The notes beneath the pieces are model-generated. The model was not told the origin of the DNA and ran no database searches. It saw nothing but the letters and a program-made list of their open reading frames with translations. A stretch of DNA of 39,402 bases from Myxococcales bacterium (GTDB taxonomy: Bacteria; Myxococcota_A; UBA9160; UBA4427), in the NCBI GenBank assembly GCA_012959665.1, contig DUCT01000147.1, positions 1 through 39,402 of the forward strand. The letters are read 5' to 3'. The translations under genes and the position numbers were made by a program. Shown piece by piece: positions 15,905-24,269 of this stretch. How positions within the stretch are numbered: position 1 is the first letter of the stretch; each line of letters starts with the position of its first letter.

Positions 15905-17236
15905 GTGGCCGCACGGAAAAAAAACGCAACCCGGAAAGCAGTCAAAAAGAAGGCCGCACGAAGGAAACCTCGGGCCAAGAAGAAGGCTGCTCCCCGAAAA
16001 AAGGCATCCAAGAAAAGAAAGACGGCCAGCAAGAAGGCGGCGCGAAGGAGGCCCGCGCGAAAGAAAGGAGCACGCAAGAAAGCCGCTGGGGGAAAGCTGG
16101 CTAAGCGAGGAGGAATTCGTTCGGGCGGTAGACGTGCCGCCGGAGATGCCAAAACCGTTCGCTTGATCGTCGATACCGCCCAAGAGATCAAAGAGGACAT
16201 TCTAAAAACCCGGAAGCCCGATCTCGAATTCCCCATTCGATCGCTGGGAAATGTCTCCTACTCCGAGAAAAAAGGCTATTTCGAGATTGGGAAACAGACC
16301 AAAACGCGAACCCTTACTGTCAACACCGTTCGCGGATTCGCTCAAACGCTCCGACTCATGGGTCTTTCAAAGGATCTGATCGAAGCCAACGATTTTGCCA
16401 CGAAGCGGGACGCTTACTACCAGAGCAAAAATTGGGACTCGGCAAAATTCGACGATCAAAGTGAATCCGATACGGTGATGGACGACATTGAGGCGATGTT
16501 CTCCATGCAAGGGGTCTCGCGCGAACAGTTGCGTTACGTACCCGATGAACACGGCGGTGCCGTCGCGGGGAAGCTGACCGTGATCGATCCCGACCTGGAA
16601 ACGGGCCAAGTGGAAAGGATCGACTGTACCCGGTTCGGATCTGGCGCCTATTCGATCCCCTCGACCGTGGAGCATCTTTCTTTCGAAACCAACGCGAAGT
16701 TCATCCTTGCCATCGAGACCGGTGGCATCTTTCAACGGCTCCAGAGCCACAAATTCTGGGAACGCGAAAATTGCATCCTGGTTTCATTGGCCGGGGTGCC
16801 CACGCGATCAACCCGGCGATTTATCCGAAAGCTCTCCGATGATTGCAATCTTGCGGTATTCGCGTTCGTGGACTGCGACCCCTACGGGTTCTCAAACATC
16901 TACCGAACTCTCAAAGTGGGGTCGGGCAACGCCGCCCACATTTCCCAGTTTTTCTCCGTGCCCCAGACCCACTATCTCGGAGTTACGCCCCAGGACATCA
17001 TCGACTATGAGTTGCCGACCCATCCGCTGCTCGATGTAGATATCAAGCGTGCGAAAGACGCCTTGAAGAACGACCCGTTCTTTAAAGCCCACAAGCCCTG
17101 GAAGAAAGCCATCGAACAACTCGTCTCCATGGGAGTTCGCGCCGAGCAGCAATCCCTTGCCATGTGGGGACTGAATTACGTCATGGACGAATATCTGCCC
17201 GCCAAGCTCAAGCGCGTAAAGGATTTTCTCCCCTGA
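15905..17236 (+). CDS. top6A: DNA topoisomerase VI subunit A with lysine-rich N-terminal tail
   Basis: DNA-cleaving subunit, homologous to Spo11; it forms a covalent tyrosyl link to DNA. After a basic tail (residues 1-79, dense in KKA, RKK and ARR), the winged-helix CAP domain carries KRDAYYQSKNW. Tyr172 is the expected nucleophile (R-D-x-x-Y pattern, Arg168-Asp169). The Toprim domain has Glu271 in LAIETGG and Asp323-x-Asp325 in FVDCDPYG, the magnesium ligands. The core is about 360 residues, typical for the family. The GTG start at 15905 is well placed after GAGGAGGAGG. The tail matches that of subunit B in composition but not in detailed sequence. Bacterial topoisomerase VI is sporadic, so an old transfer from archaea is plausible, but base composition here fits the neighbours. 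Confidence 0.95.
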   Translation: MAARKKNATRKAVKKKAARRKPRAKKKAAPRKKASKKRKTASKKAARRRPARKKGARKKAAGGKLAKRGGIRSGGRRAAGDAKTVRLIVDTAQEIKEDILKTRKPDLEFPIRSLGNVSYSEKKGYFEIGKQTKTRTLTVNTVRGFAQTLRLMGLSKDLIEANDFATKRDAYYQSKNWDSAKFDDQSESDTVMDDIEAMFSMQGVSREQLRYVPDEHGGAVAGKLTVIDPDLETGQVERIDCTRFGSGAYSIPSTVEHLSFETNAKFILAIETGGIFQRLQSHKFWERENCILVSLAGVPTRSTRRFIRKLSDDCNLAVFAFVDCDPYGFSNIYRTLKVGSGNAAHISQFFSVPQTHYLGVTPQDIIDYELPTHPLLDVDIKRAKDALKNDPFFKAHKPWKKAIEQLVSMGVRAEQQSLAMWGLNYVMDEYLPAKLKRVKDFLP

Positions 17237-17305
17237 GCAGATGACCTAAGCTTGCGCCCAGGAATCCCGCCGAACCCGAAGAAAGTCCTACAGGAGCTGC
17301 ATGAA

Positions 17306-18190
17306 ATGAAGGGCATCATTCTGGCCGGCGGATCGGGAACCCGGCTCTACCCCATTACCATCGGGGTGAGCAAGCAACTGCTCCCGGTCTACGACAAACC
17401 CATGATTTACCACCCGCTGTCCACCCTTATGCTGGCGGGAATTCGCGAAATATTGGTGATTACCACCCCCCATGACCAGGCCGCCTTTCAGCGCGTCCTG
17501 GGGGATGGCCACCGACTCGGGATCAACATCCAATACGCGGCCCAGCCCCGGCCCGAAGGAATTGCCCAAGCCTTCATCATTGGTGCCGAGTTCATCGGAA
17601 ACGACTCGGTCGCCCTGGCCCTCGGTGACAACATTTTTTATGGGCAGGGGATGCCCGACTCCCTCGCACGGGCCGCCGGACAGACGAGCGGAGCGACGGT
17701 TTTCGGCTATCGCGTGAGCGATCCCGAGCGCTACGGAGTCGTGAGCTTTGACTCTTCTGGCAGCGCTATTTCCATCGAGGAGAAACCCGAAAATCCGCGT
17801 TCGCACTGGGCGGTCACCGGGCTGTATTTCTACGACAACGATGTTGTCAAAATTGCCTCCAGCCTTTCCCCGTCGGACCGCGGCGAAATCGAGATCACAG
17901 ATTTGAACCTGGTCTATCTCGACAATCAGGCCCTGCGCGTCGAGTTGCTCGGTCGAGGCATCGCGTGGCTCGACACGGGAACCCACGAGTCGCTCCAACA
18001 GGCGGCGAGCTACATCCAGGCCATCCAGGAAAGGCAGGGACTCAAGGTCGCTTGCATCGAGGAGATCGCCTGGCGCAACGGATGGATCGATACCGAGAGC
18101 CTCGTCGAGACCGGATCAACAATGACCTCGAATAGCTACGGCCGCTACCTCGTGCGACTGGCTCAAGAAGACGACGAGGTTTCACCTTGA
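17306..18190 (+). CDS. rfbA: Glucose-1-phosphate thymidylyltransferase
   Basis: Makes dTDP-glucose from dTTP and glucose-1-phosphate, the first step to dTDP-L-rhamnose for surface polysaccharide. The 294-residue protein has the nucleotide-binding signature [15 protein letters not shown] at the start, [18 protein letters not shown], the metal-binding LGDNIFYG and the sugar-contacting VISIEEKP-type segment ([11 protein letters not shown]), then [11 protein letters not shown]. Length is standard. ATG 17306 has AGGAG nine bases upstream. A second ATG at 17301 in another frame gives only ATG AAA TGA, and its stop overlaps the rfbA start. rfbC overlaps the end by four bases. rfbB and rfbD are not in the window. 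The gene is 69 bases after top6A and may be read through from it. Confidence 0.96.
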   Translation: MKGIILAGGSGTRLYPITIGVSKQLLPVYDKPMIYHPLSTLMLAGIREILVITTPHDQAAFQRVLGDGHRLGINIQYAAQPRPEGIAQAFIIGAEFIGNDSVALALGDNIFYGQGMPDSLARAAGQTSGATVFGYRVSDPERYGVVSFDSSGSAISIEEKPENPRSHWAVTGLYFYDNDVVKIASSLSPSDRGEIEITDLNLVYLDNQALRVELLGRGIAWLDTGTHESLQQAASYIQAIQERQGLKVACIEEIAWRNGWIDTESLVETGSTMTSNSYGRYLVRLAQEDDEVSP

Positions 18191-18741
18191 AATTCGCCAG
18201 GCAGGCCATTCCCGGGATTTTCCTGATTGAACCCGATGTTCATCGCGACGCCAGGGGTTTCTTTTTTGAAAACTACCATGCCAAGAAATACAAGGAGGCG
18301 GGCATCGAGGAAGACTTTGTTCAGGACAACCATTCATCTTCACAACGCGGAACCCTGCGCGGCCTGCACATGCAGATCAGCCACCCCCAGGCAAAGCTTG
18401 TCCGGGTAATTCGTGGAGCAATATGGGATGTCGCCGTGGACGTGCGCAGGAAGTCGCCCACCTTCGGGCAGTACTTCAGCACCGAACTCTCTTCGGAAAA
18501 TTACCGACAACTCTATGTCGCCGGGGGGCTTGCTCACGGTTTCGTTGTGACCAGTGCCGAGGCCGAAGTCGAATACAAGTGCAGCGATTTTTACGATCCT
18601 ACCGGCGAAATCTCCATCGCCTGGGACGATGCCGAGCTTGGCATTCCCTGGCCGGTCGAAACCCCGACCCTCTCTGCCAAGGACCGGGCAGCCCCGAGCC
18701 TGGCCGATGTCATGGCCAAGCTGCCCGAGTGGAAGGGCTAG
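18187..18741 (+). CDS. rfbC: dTDP-4-dehydrorhamnose 3,5-epimerase
   Basis: Epimerises dTDP-4-keto-6-deoxyglucose at C3 and C5, the third step to dTDP-L-rhamnose. The 184-residue cupin protein has the family opening [22 protein letters not shown], the catalytic His61 in RGLHMQ, Lys70 before LVRVIRG, and Tyr130 in [18 protein letters not shown] is also typical. The TTG start overlaps the rfbA stop as TTGA, with GAGG a short distance upstream, so translation is coupled. The stop TAG lies in a CTAG palindrome that also gives the stop of the convergent zinc-ribbon gene. RmlC-type function is well supported by the motifs and by rfbA next door. Confidence 0.95.
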   Translation: MKFARQAIPGIFLIEPDVHRDARGFFFENYHAKKYKEAGIEEDFVQDNHSSSQRGTLRGLHMQISHPQAKLVRVIRGAIWDVAVDVRRKSPTFGQYFSTELSSENYRQLYVAGGLAHGFVVTSAEAEVEYKCSDFYDPTGEISIAWDDAELGIPWPVETPTLSAKDRAAPSLADVMAKLPEWKG

Positions 18742-18896
18742 AAGTCCTCTTCCACTTCCAGATCTTCGTCCCCGTAATCGCCCTTTAGTTTCAGGGGGGC
18801 GCTGCAGACACTGCAGAAGATTTCTTCCCCCCGGCGCTCGTCACCAGCGAGAGGAACATCCGCATTGCAGATGGGACAGGTAATTTCCGACCCCAC
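18738..18896 (-). CDS. 52-residue zinc-ribbon protein, LysW-like
   Basis: A tiny protein with two CPxC-type knuckles, CPIC (Cys7, Cys10) and CSVC (Cys28, Cys31), spaced like a zinc ribbon, then an acidic C-terminus ending EVEEDF. Size, the two CxxC pairs and the acidic tail resemble LysW/ArgW, the amino-group carrier proteins of lysine and arginine synthesis. Those end in a conserved EDWGE whose last Glu is the attachment point. Here the last residue is Phe, so a carrier role is doubtful and a generic zinc-binding adaptor is likelier. The GTG start at 18896 is preceded by a perfect GGAGG, four bases away. The stop interlocks with rfbC. Upstream is the 14-bp tandem repeat and then fur, on the same strand, with an 85-base gap between fur and this gene. 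Confidence 0.72.
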   Translation of the reverse strand: MGSEITCPICNADVPLAGDERRGEEIFCSVCSAPLKLKGDYGDEDLEVEEDF

Positions 18897-18927
18897 GGAT
18901 CCTCCGGCCCTACTTAGATAGCCCTAG

Positions 18928-18969
18928 TTAGCCGGGCTTAGTTAGCCGGGCTTAGTTAGCCGGGCTTAG
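18928..18969. repeat. 14-bp tandem repeat, three exact copies
   Basis: TTAGCCGGGCTTAG repeats exactly at 18928-18941, 18942-18955 and 18956-18969. A worn copy (TTAGATAGCCCTAG) lies at 18914-18927. The array fills the gap between fur and the zinc-ribbon gene. Each unit is partly self-complementary (TAGCC/GGCTTA), so the RNA could fold. The identical copies suggest a recent expansion and a copy number that may vary between strains. Confidence 0.85.
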
Positions 18970-18981
18970 TCAGAGACAACC

Positions 18982-19413
18982 CTAATCCTCGCGACATTCC
19001 GCGCAGTGTCCATAGAGCTCGTGACGATGACGGAGGATCGTAAAGCTCATCCCATCTGCCACCTCTTTTTGCGCCTGTTCGATCACCGCAGACTCGAACT
19101 CAAGAATCTGGCCACAGCCTAGACAGACCAGGTGGTCGTGATGCTTGTGCTCGATCTCATACCGAGCCACGCCGTCGTCAAAACGCCGCTCTTCGGCGAG
19201 ACTGGCTTCCACGAAGAGCTTGAGCGATCGATAAACGGTCGTATAGCCGATCCGGGGGTAGTGCTCGCGAATCTGCTGATAGAGGTCCTCACCCGTCACG
19301 TGGCCACCCGCTTCGAGAAACGCTTCGAGGATCACCTCGCGCTGCTTCGTCTGCTTGAGATTGTGACTCTCAAGATATTGCGCAAGCGCTTTCTGTTCGA
19401 GTTCATGCGCCAT
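18982..19413 (-). CDS. fur: Fur-family metal-responsive repressor
   Basis: A 143-residue DNA-binding regulator, probably the iron sensor Fur, although Zur or PerR cannot be excluded. The winged-helix domain includes LKQTKQREVILEAFLEAGGHVT and the recognition region YPRIGYTTVYRSLKLF at 52-67. The metal part has His89, His91, His92 and His94 (EHKHHDHLVC). It also has the two structural-zinc pairs Cys97/Cys100 and Cys137/Cys140. Length is standard. The ATG at 19413 has no clear ribosome site; instead a 7-bp stem-loop ends four bases upstream of it. Downstream on the same strand are the tandem repeat and the zinc-ribbon gene. The RND efflux operon in the same window is a possible but unproven target. 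Confidence 0.92.
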   Translation of the reverse strand: MAHELEQKALAQYLESHNLKQTKQREVILEAFLEAGGHVTGEDLYQQIREHYPRIGYTTVYRSLKLFVEASLAEERRFDDGVARYEIEHKHHDHLVCLGCGQILEFESAVIEQAQKEVADGMSFTILRHRHELYGHCAECRED

Positions 19414-19416
19414 CGG

Positions 19417-19441
19417 TGGGACTTTAGCAGGCCCAGTCCCA
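19417..19441 (-). promoter_or_regulatory. Stem-loop just before the fur start codon
   Basis: TGGGACT (19417-19423) and AGTCCCA (19435-19441) form a perfect seven-pair stem around an 11-base loop. On the fur transcript the stem ends four bases before the AUG and covers the position where a ribosome site should be. It could be a translation-control hairpin or a protein operator. Confidence 0.4.
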
Positions 19442-19667
19442 TCGGATACCAGCCCAACCCCCAGGCGCCAATTGCGTTGAATAATGCGGGGCCGAATCGG
19501 TGAACTCCGTGTAAATTCACGAGTCCCAGTTTACAAACGAGCGCAAATCGGCAATCGGGCCGCTACAGTGCTCCACGGGGTAGGGGCGGACGCAAACGAG
19601 CCTAATCCTGGCTTCCGAGCCGTTCGGTCAGCCCCAGAGTTCGCAGTGATTGTCCCGGAGTTTCCCA

Positions 19668-21098
19668 GTGAGTCTGCCCCTTGAGCCGCCCGTCCGAGAT
19701 CGGCCCCAGGCCGAGGAGGAAGCCCGCGCCCAGGATGCACTTCTCCACGCCCGGCCCCCGGGACAACAGGCCCGTCCGGGCAGCCTGAGGGAGGTCTCCC
19801 TCCTCGCCTATCCGGCCATCTTGACCCAGCTCTCCGGGGCCATGATGGGCGTGGTCGATAGCGCGATGGTCGGCCGACTGGGCGCAACCGAACTCGCTGG
19901 GGTCGGCTTCGGCAGCACCTGGATCTGGACGATCTTCTGCTTCTTCATCGGCATGGCCAGCGGCGTCCAGACCTTTGTGGCTCAGAATCATGGAGCGAAC
20001 AAGAACAAGAACTGCGGGGTCTGGGCGTGGCATGGGCTAGTTCTGCTTATGCCATTGACCGCACTCACGGCGGTCCTCTGTCATCTCGCCATGATTCCGC
20101 TACTGGACGTTTTCGTCACTTCGGAATCCATGCTCCCGGTAGCCAAGAGCTATATGTCCATCCGAACCCTGGGCGTGATGGGCATGGTCGCCGCCACGGT
20201 GGTTTCAGCTTTCTTTCGGGGTATCAGTGATACCCGCACGCCCCTCTACATCACGCTCTTCGCCAACGCGTTGAACGCCGTTCTCGATTACGGGTTGATC
20301 TTTGGGCGCCTGGGACTTCCCGAGTGGGGCGTGGAAGGCGCCGCGACAGCCACAGTCATCGCCGAGTGGGTGTTTGCCTTCGTGGTTCTCGGCGCTTTCC
20401 TGAGACGAAGCCTCCGCGAGAAATATGGCACGGGAAAAATCGCTTTCTCCTGGCCGGACCAAAAGCGCCTGATCCGAACAGGGGCCCCCATCGGCGGCCA
20501 ATGGACTCTGGAAATGCTGTCCTTCGCGGTATTCCTTGTGATGGTCGCTGGCATGGGTGATATAGCCATGGCGGCCTCCCAGGCATTCATGGCTCTGCTC
20601 TCCCTCTCCTTTATGCAGGCCGTAGGATTGGGAATCGCCGTGGCCACGCTGGTCGGCCGGTATATCGGATCTGGTGATCTGGATTTTGCCGAAAAATCCT
20701 TCCGCGCGGGCATGATCCTCTCGTTCTTTATCTCCGGCGGGGTGGGGCTTCTCTTTCTGTTGATCCCAGATGCCCTGCTGGGAATCTTCAGCGACGACTC
20801 CGAAGTCATCCGAATGGGAACCTCGCTGCTGGTGATCGGAGCCCTTTTCCAGTTCTTCGACGCCTTCGGAATCGTGGCTGACGGCGCGCTCCATGGTGCA
20901 GGAGATACTCGGGTTCCCTTCCTCGTACGTTTTATTCTGGCCTGGGCAGTCTTCCTTCCCCTAGCCTGGCTACTGGCCTTCCACTTGGAAGGCGGGCTCA
21001 ATGGGGCCTGGCTCGGAGCCGCCATTCACATATTCCTGCTCACCGCCTACCTGATCTGGCGCTTCCAATCCGGAGCCTGGCGAAAAATCAAAATCTGA
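19668..21098 (+). CDS. MATE family multidrug exporter
   Basis: A 476-residue inner-membrane antiporter that exports cationic drugs or metabolites using a sodium or proton gradient. Twelve hydrophobic segments are visible in two six-helix halves, with the family-typical opening LLAYPAILTQLSGAMMGVVDSAMVGRLG and GVQTFVAQNHGA in helix 2. The second-half counterpart is AVGLGIAVATLVGRYIGSGD, and GALHGAGDTRVPF occurs late. It fits the NorM/DinF branches; the substrate is unknown. GTG 19668 is chosen because GGAG lies seven bases upstream; TTG 19650 would add six residues without support. The first 45 residues are hydrophilic and charged. It is divergent from fur, with a 254-base gap that shows no clear Fur-box. 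Confidence 0.9.
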   Translation: MSLPLEPPVRDRPQAEEEARAQDALLHARPPGQQARPGSLREVSLLAYPAILTQLSGAMMGVVDSAMVGRLGATELAGVGFGSTWIWTIFCFFIGMASGVQTFVAQNHGANKNKNCGVWAWHGLVLLMPLTALTAVLCHLAMIPLLDVFVTSESMLPVAKSYMSIRTLGVMGMVAATVVSAFFRGISDTRTPLYITLFANALNAVLDYGLIFGRLGLPEWGVEGAATATVIAEWVFAFVVLGAFLRRSLREKYGTGKIAFSWPDQKRLIRTGAPIGGQWTLEMLSFAVFLVMVAGMGDIAMAASQAFMALLSLSFMQAVGLGIAVATLVGRYIGSGDLDFAEKSFRAGMILSFFISGGVGLLFLLIPDALLGIFSDDSEVIRMGTSLLVIGALFQFFDAFGIVADGALHGAGDTRVPFLVRFILAWAVFLPLAWLLAFHLEGGLNGAWLGAAIHIFLLTAYLIWRFQSGAWRKIKI

Positions 21099-21120
21099 TC
21101 CGTCGCTTGGGCACCGGCCT

Positions 21121-22086
21121 TCAGCCCGAATCAGCCGATGGGAGCAGCCGGAGCTCGGCCACGACAGGCAAGTGATCCGAGGCCCGTCGGGCTGTGGGTG
21201 TGTCGTGTGCCGAAACCGATATCACCTTGGCTCCGCTCGCATAGATCCGATCCAAGGCCAGAATTGGTCGCGAAGCGGGAAAGGTGGCTGGCCAATCCAC
21301 GTTGCTGTGCCGATGGAGAGTGTCTTCCAAACTCTGAGACGCCTTGCATTCCCGCCACGCGTTCATGTCGCCCACCAAGACCGCCGGGCCGGCATTCCAT
21401 TGCGGATGTTTCAGCAGCATTTGCACTTGGCGACGGCGAGTCCGATCTACCAAGGAGAGATGGGTCGCGACCAAGCCAAAGATCCCTGAGCCTGTATCAA
21501 ATCCCGCCGCCAGAGCGCATCTTCGCTCAATACGCGATGAGAAGAGGTCGAGCACCGAAATCGTCGTGATGGGAAAGCGCGAGAGAATCGCGTTGCCCAG
21601 TTCTCCCCGCTTATGCTTTCGATTCGCCGCAAATGCCAAGTGGAGGCCTAAGTCCTGAGCCAAATCCTCAAGAGGACTTTCATCCCCCAGAGGTCGCAGG
21701 ACTTCCTGCAAAGCGATCATGTCCGCATCGAGCTCCTCGATCACCGAGCCCGCGCGAGTGAGATCAGGCTTGCCACGACCGTTCAACCCGGCCCAGCGAT
21801 GAACGTTATAGCTGGCAACCCGAAATAGCGGGCCCATTTTCTCTACGGGTAAAGCACCCGCAGGCGATCGGAGCAGCGAGATATGCGGGGGGGCATGGTC
21901 AACTGGGTGTATGACCCGCCGGGCCTCTTCACCCAGGTTGCGCGCCCGAGCCAGAGAAGCTTTGGCCGCCTTGCGGGTCCCCTCGGATACGCGCTGGCGC
22001 GCTCGTTTGGCGAGCGAAGACCCAGGGCCGACCGACTTTCTCGCCCCGGCGCGACTCTTCTTTTTCGTTGTTTTTCGCTGAGCCAA
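21121..22086 (-). CDS. Endonuclease/exonuclease/phosphatase protein with basic tail
   Basis: A 321-residue member of the EEP superfamily, metal-dependent phosphodiesterases that act on DNA, RNA, phospholipids or inositol phosphates. The fold signature is complete: RVASYNVHRWAG with Asn94, ADMIALQEVL with Glu128, GLVATHLSLVD, VGDMNAW and the final ASDHLPVVAEL. Residues 1-60 form a Lys/Arg/Ala-rich tail (KKKSRAGARK, RKAAKASLARAR) with no signal peptide. Such a tail suggests binding to nucleic acid or acidic membrane. The TTG start at 22086 has AAGGGG nine bases upstream; Met84 would start the bare domain and cannot be excluded. The tail resembles those on the topoisomerase VI subunits in composition. 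Substrate unknown. Confidence 0.82.
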   Translation of the reverse strand: MAQRKTTKKKSRAGARKSVGPGSSLAKRARQRVSEGTRKAAKASLARARNLGEEARRVIHPVDHAPPHISLLRSPAGALPVEKMGPLFRVASYNVHRWAGLNGRGKPDLTRAGSVIEELDADMIALQEVLRPLGDESPLEDLAQDLGLHLAFAANRKHKRGELGNAILSRFPITTISVLDLFSSRIERRCALAAGFDTGSGIFGLVATHLSLVDRTRRRQVQMLLKHPQWNAGPAVLVGDMNAWRECKASQSLEDTLHRHSNVDWPATFPASRPILALDRIYASGAKVISVSAHDTPTARRASDHLPVVAELRLLPSADSG

Positions 22087-22141
22087 AATCCATTTCCCCT
22101 TGCTTCAGCAAAATTTCCATGGCGCAGCGGACAGAACCACT

Positions 22142-24175
22142 TCAATCTCCCAGCGCGAAGGCCACCACTGAATCGCCCTGTGTCGTGCCCATCAATGCAT
22201 GGCCACCCGCTGCGATCACGACGAATTGCTTGCCACCCGCATGCGTTCGATACGTGAGGGGAGTGGCCTGGCCGCCCGCAGGCAAGCGCCCTCGCCACAA
22301 TTCCTCCCCGGATTCGATATCGAAAGCTCGCAGGTAGTCGTCCATGGCGGCTGCAATGAAGATCAAACCCGATGCCGTAACGATGGGCCCCCCCTGGCTC
22401 GGAACGCCCAGGCGCAATCCGATCGAGAAGGGGGCGATGTCCTCGGTCGTACCCAGGGGTACCTCCCAACGAATCTCGCCCGTGGCAAGATCGATGGCAA
22501 CCAGGGTGCCCCAGGGTGGCGGGCTGCATGGCAATCCAAGAAAAGACACGAGGAAGTCACGCGTCATCGCATAGGGGGTTCCCTCCTGGGGCTCCCACAT
22601 GGGTGGCGCCTCTCCCGATTCCCGTGCCGCCAGCATCCGGGAAATATATTGTTCCCGGGGAATCAGCCGAAGAACCGACGCCATGCGACTCGTATTGGTA
22701 ATCAGCAGTCCCCGACCCGGATCGACAGCCATGCTGCCCCAGTTGCCCCCTCCGAAATAACTCGGGTAACCGATCCAGCCGTTCTCGCTGGGGGGGGTAA
22801 AGGGCCCTTCGTAACCCAGGGCCTCGATCTTCTTCTGGCAATCCCAACGGTCCAGCGGCGTAATTCCCCAGGCATCATCCGCCGAGAGCGTTGCCGGGTG
22901 AATGGGAGGAGGCAGGGTGGGGAAGGGCTGGGTGGGCGAAAGAACTTCCCCTTCAACGCCATCCTGGGGCACCGGCCTTTCCTCGACGGGAAACAGGGGC
23001 TTGCCAGTCCGGCGATCCAGCAAGAAGACATGTCCCAATTTCGTTGATTGCGCCACAGCCGGTACCGGACCCAGTGGGCCTTGAAAATCGAAGAGCGCGG
23101 GCTGGGCGGGCACGTCGTAGTCCCATACGTCGTGGTGCACCGTCTGAAAATTCCAGACGGGCTCACCCGATTCAAGAGAGAGGGCCACGATGGAACTCGA
23201 GTAGTAGTCGAGGCCATCGCGCTGAGCCCCAAAGAAGTCGGGGGAGGTATTGCCAGTGGGAACGAAGACCAAGCCACGCTCGGCATCTCCCGAGAGTATT
23301 GACCAAGCATTTGTCGTTCCCCGCTGGTAGCGAACCGAGTTGCCCGTCTCATCGATGCCTTCTATATGATCCCGCCCCGGAGGCAAGGGATCCCAACTCC
23401 AACCCAGTGCACCGGTTCGAAGGTCATACGCGCGCACGACCCCACCCGGCGCGTCGACTCGGATATTGTCGAGTACCATCGTCCCGGTCACCAAGACGTC
23501 CCCAAGCACCAGGGGAGGCGAAGTCACGCCATACTCGCCGGGATATCGATCCCCGATTCCTTCACTCAGATCAATGGACCCGCCCTTGCCGAAAGTTCCG
23601 CAAGGCAGGCCTGTCTTTGCATCGAGGGCAATCATGCGGGCATCAAGAGTGCCCATAAAAATACGTTCAGCGCAAATCGAACCCGGGGCGGCCCTTTCAT
23701 CGCGCCAATAAGAAACGCCTCGACAGACCTGAAGCATCACCCCCGTGGTATCCACTTCGGGATCGAATACCCAGTGCTCCTCGCCGGTTGCAGCATTCAG
23801 GGCGATGGCCTTGTTGCGCGGGGAGCAGAGGTAGAGGGTGTCGTCCACCAGGATCGGCGTATTTTGAAAACTTGTCCCGATGCCCTGGGCACTGCGTTCG
23901 ACCACGTCGCCGGTATGGTAGGTCCACGCAACGCGCAGGGAGTCGACGTTGTCGCGATTGATCTGGGTCAGGGGCGAAAAGCGCGTACCTCCGGCATCGG
24001 CGCCATAGTGAGGCCAGGCTGCGACGGGACCCGTAAAATCCATCGAAACGGTTTCTTCGCAGCCCACGGCCTGCAGGCACGCACCCGCCAGCATCACCCC
24101 AATCAAAAGGTGTCCGCCAGCCCGCTGAGAGGCGTGTCGACGCCGTAACCCTTGAGCCCTAACCCTCGCTTCCAA
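22142..24175 (-). CDS. PQQ-dependent glucose dehydrogenase-like lipoprotein
   Basis: A periplasmic quinoprotein that would oxidise a sugar or alcohol and pass electrons to the quinone pool. After a basic N-region and the hydrophobic stretch HLLIGVMLAGACLQAVGCEE (possible lipobox Cys), the body is an eight-bladed propeller of the membrane glucose dehydrogenase type. Examples are WPHYGADAGGTRFSPLTQI, the VHHDVWDYDVPAQPALFDF motif and IFIAAAMDDYLRAFDIESGEELW. Instead of the five N-terminal helices of Gcd it has a single anchor, and there is no CxxCH haem motif. The TTG start at 24175 is preferred because GGAGG lies six bases upstream; ATG 24262 and 24325 would give overlong N-regions. The product is about 677 residues. 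The upstream partner gene is on the same strand. Confidence 0.83.
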   Translation of the reverse strand: MEARVRAQGLRRRHASQRAGGHLLIGVMLAGACLQAVGCEETVSMDFTGPVAAWPHYGADAGGTRFSPLTQINRDNVDSLRVAWTYHTGDVVERSAQGIGTSFQNTPILVDDTLYLCSPRNKAIALNAATGEEHWVFDPEVDTTGVMLQVCRGVSYWRDERAAPGSICAERIFMGTLDARMIALDAKTGLPCGTFGKGGSIDLSEGIGDRYPGEYGVTSPPLVLGDVLVTGTMVLDNIRVDAPGGVVRAYDLRTGALGWSWDPLPPGRDHIEGIDETGNSVRYQRGTTNAWSILSGDAERGLVFVPTGNTSPDFFGAQRDGLDYYSSSIVALSLESGEPVWNFQTVHHDVWDYDVPAQPALFDFQGPLGPVPAVAQSTKLGHVFLLDRRTGKPLFPVEERPVPQDGVEGEVLSPTQPFPTLPPPIHPATLSADDAWGITPLDRWDCQKKIEALGYEGPFTPPSENGWIGYPSYFGGGNWGSMAVDPGRGLLITNTSRMASVLRLIPREQYISRMLAARESGEAPPMWEPQEGTPYAMTRDFLVSFLGLPCSPPPWGTLVAIDLATGEIRWEVPLGTTEDIAPFSIGLRLGVPSQGGPIVTASGLIFIAAAMDDYLRAFDIESGEELWRGRLPAGGQATPLTYRTHAGGKQFVVIAAGGHALMGTTQGDSVVAFALGD

Positions 24176-24269
24176 CTCGCTCCTCCTTCGTCGCTCACTT
24201 CCCGAATGGATCGATCCGGCGCCGGGAACCGGACCTCTCCCCCTAGCCGAAGACCGGATCATAGTGCTT

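Noticed and set aside
13827-15929. Very long minus-strand open frame of about 700 codons
   Set aside because: It is the antisense shadow of topoisomerase VI subunit B, whose motifs are complete in the plus frame. Long antisense frames are common in GC-rich genes.
18914-18969. Tandem 14-mers as a CRISPR array
   Set aside because: The repeats are directly adjacent with no spacers, and no cas genes are present.
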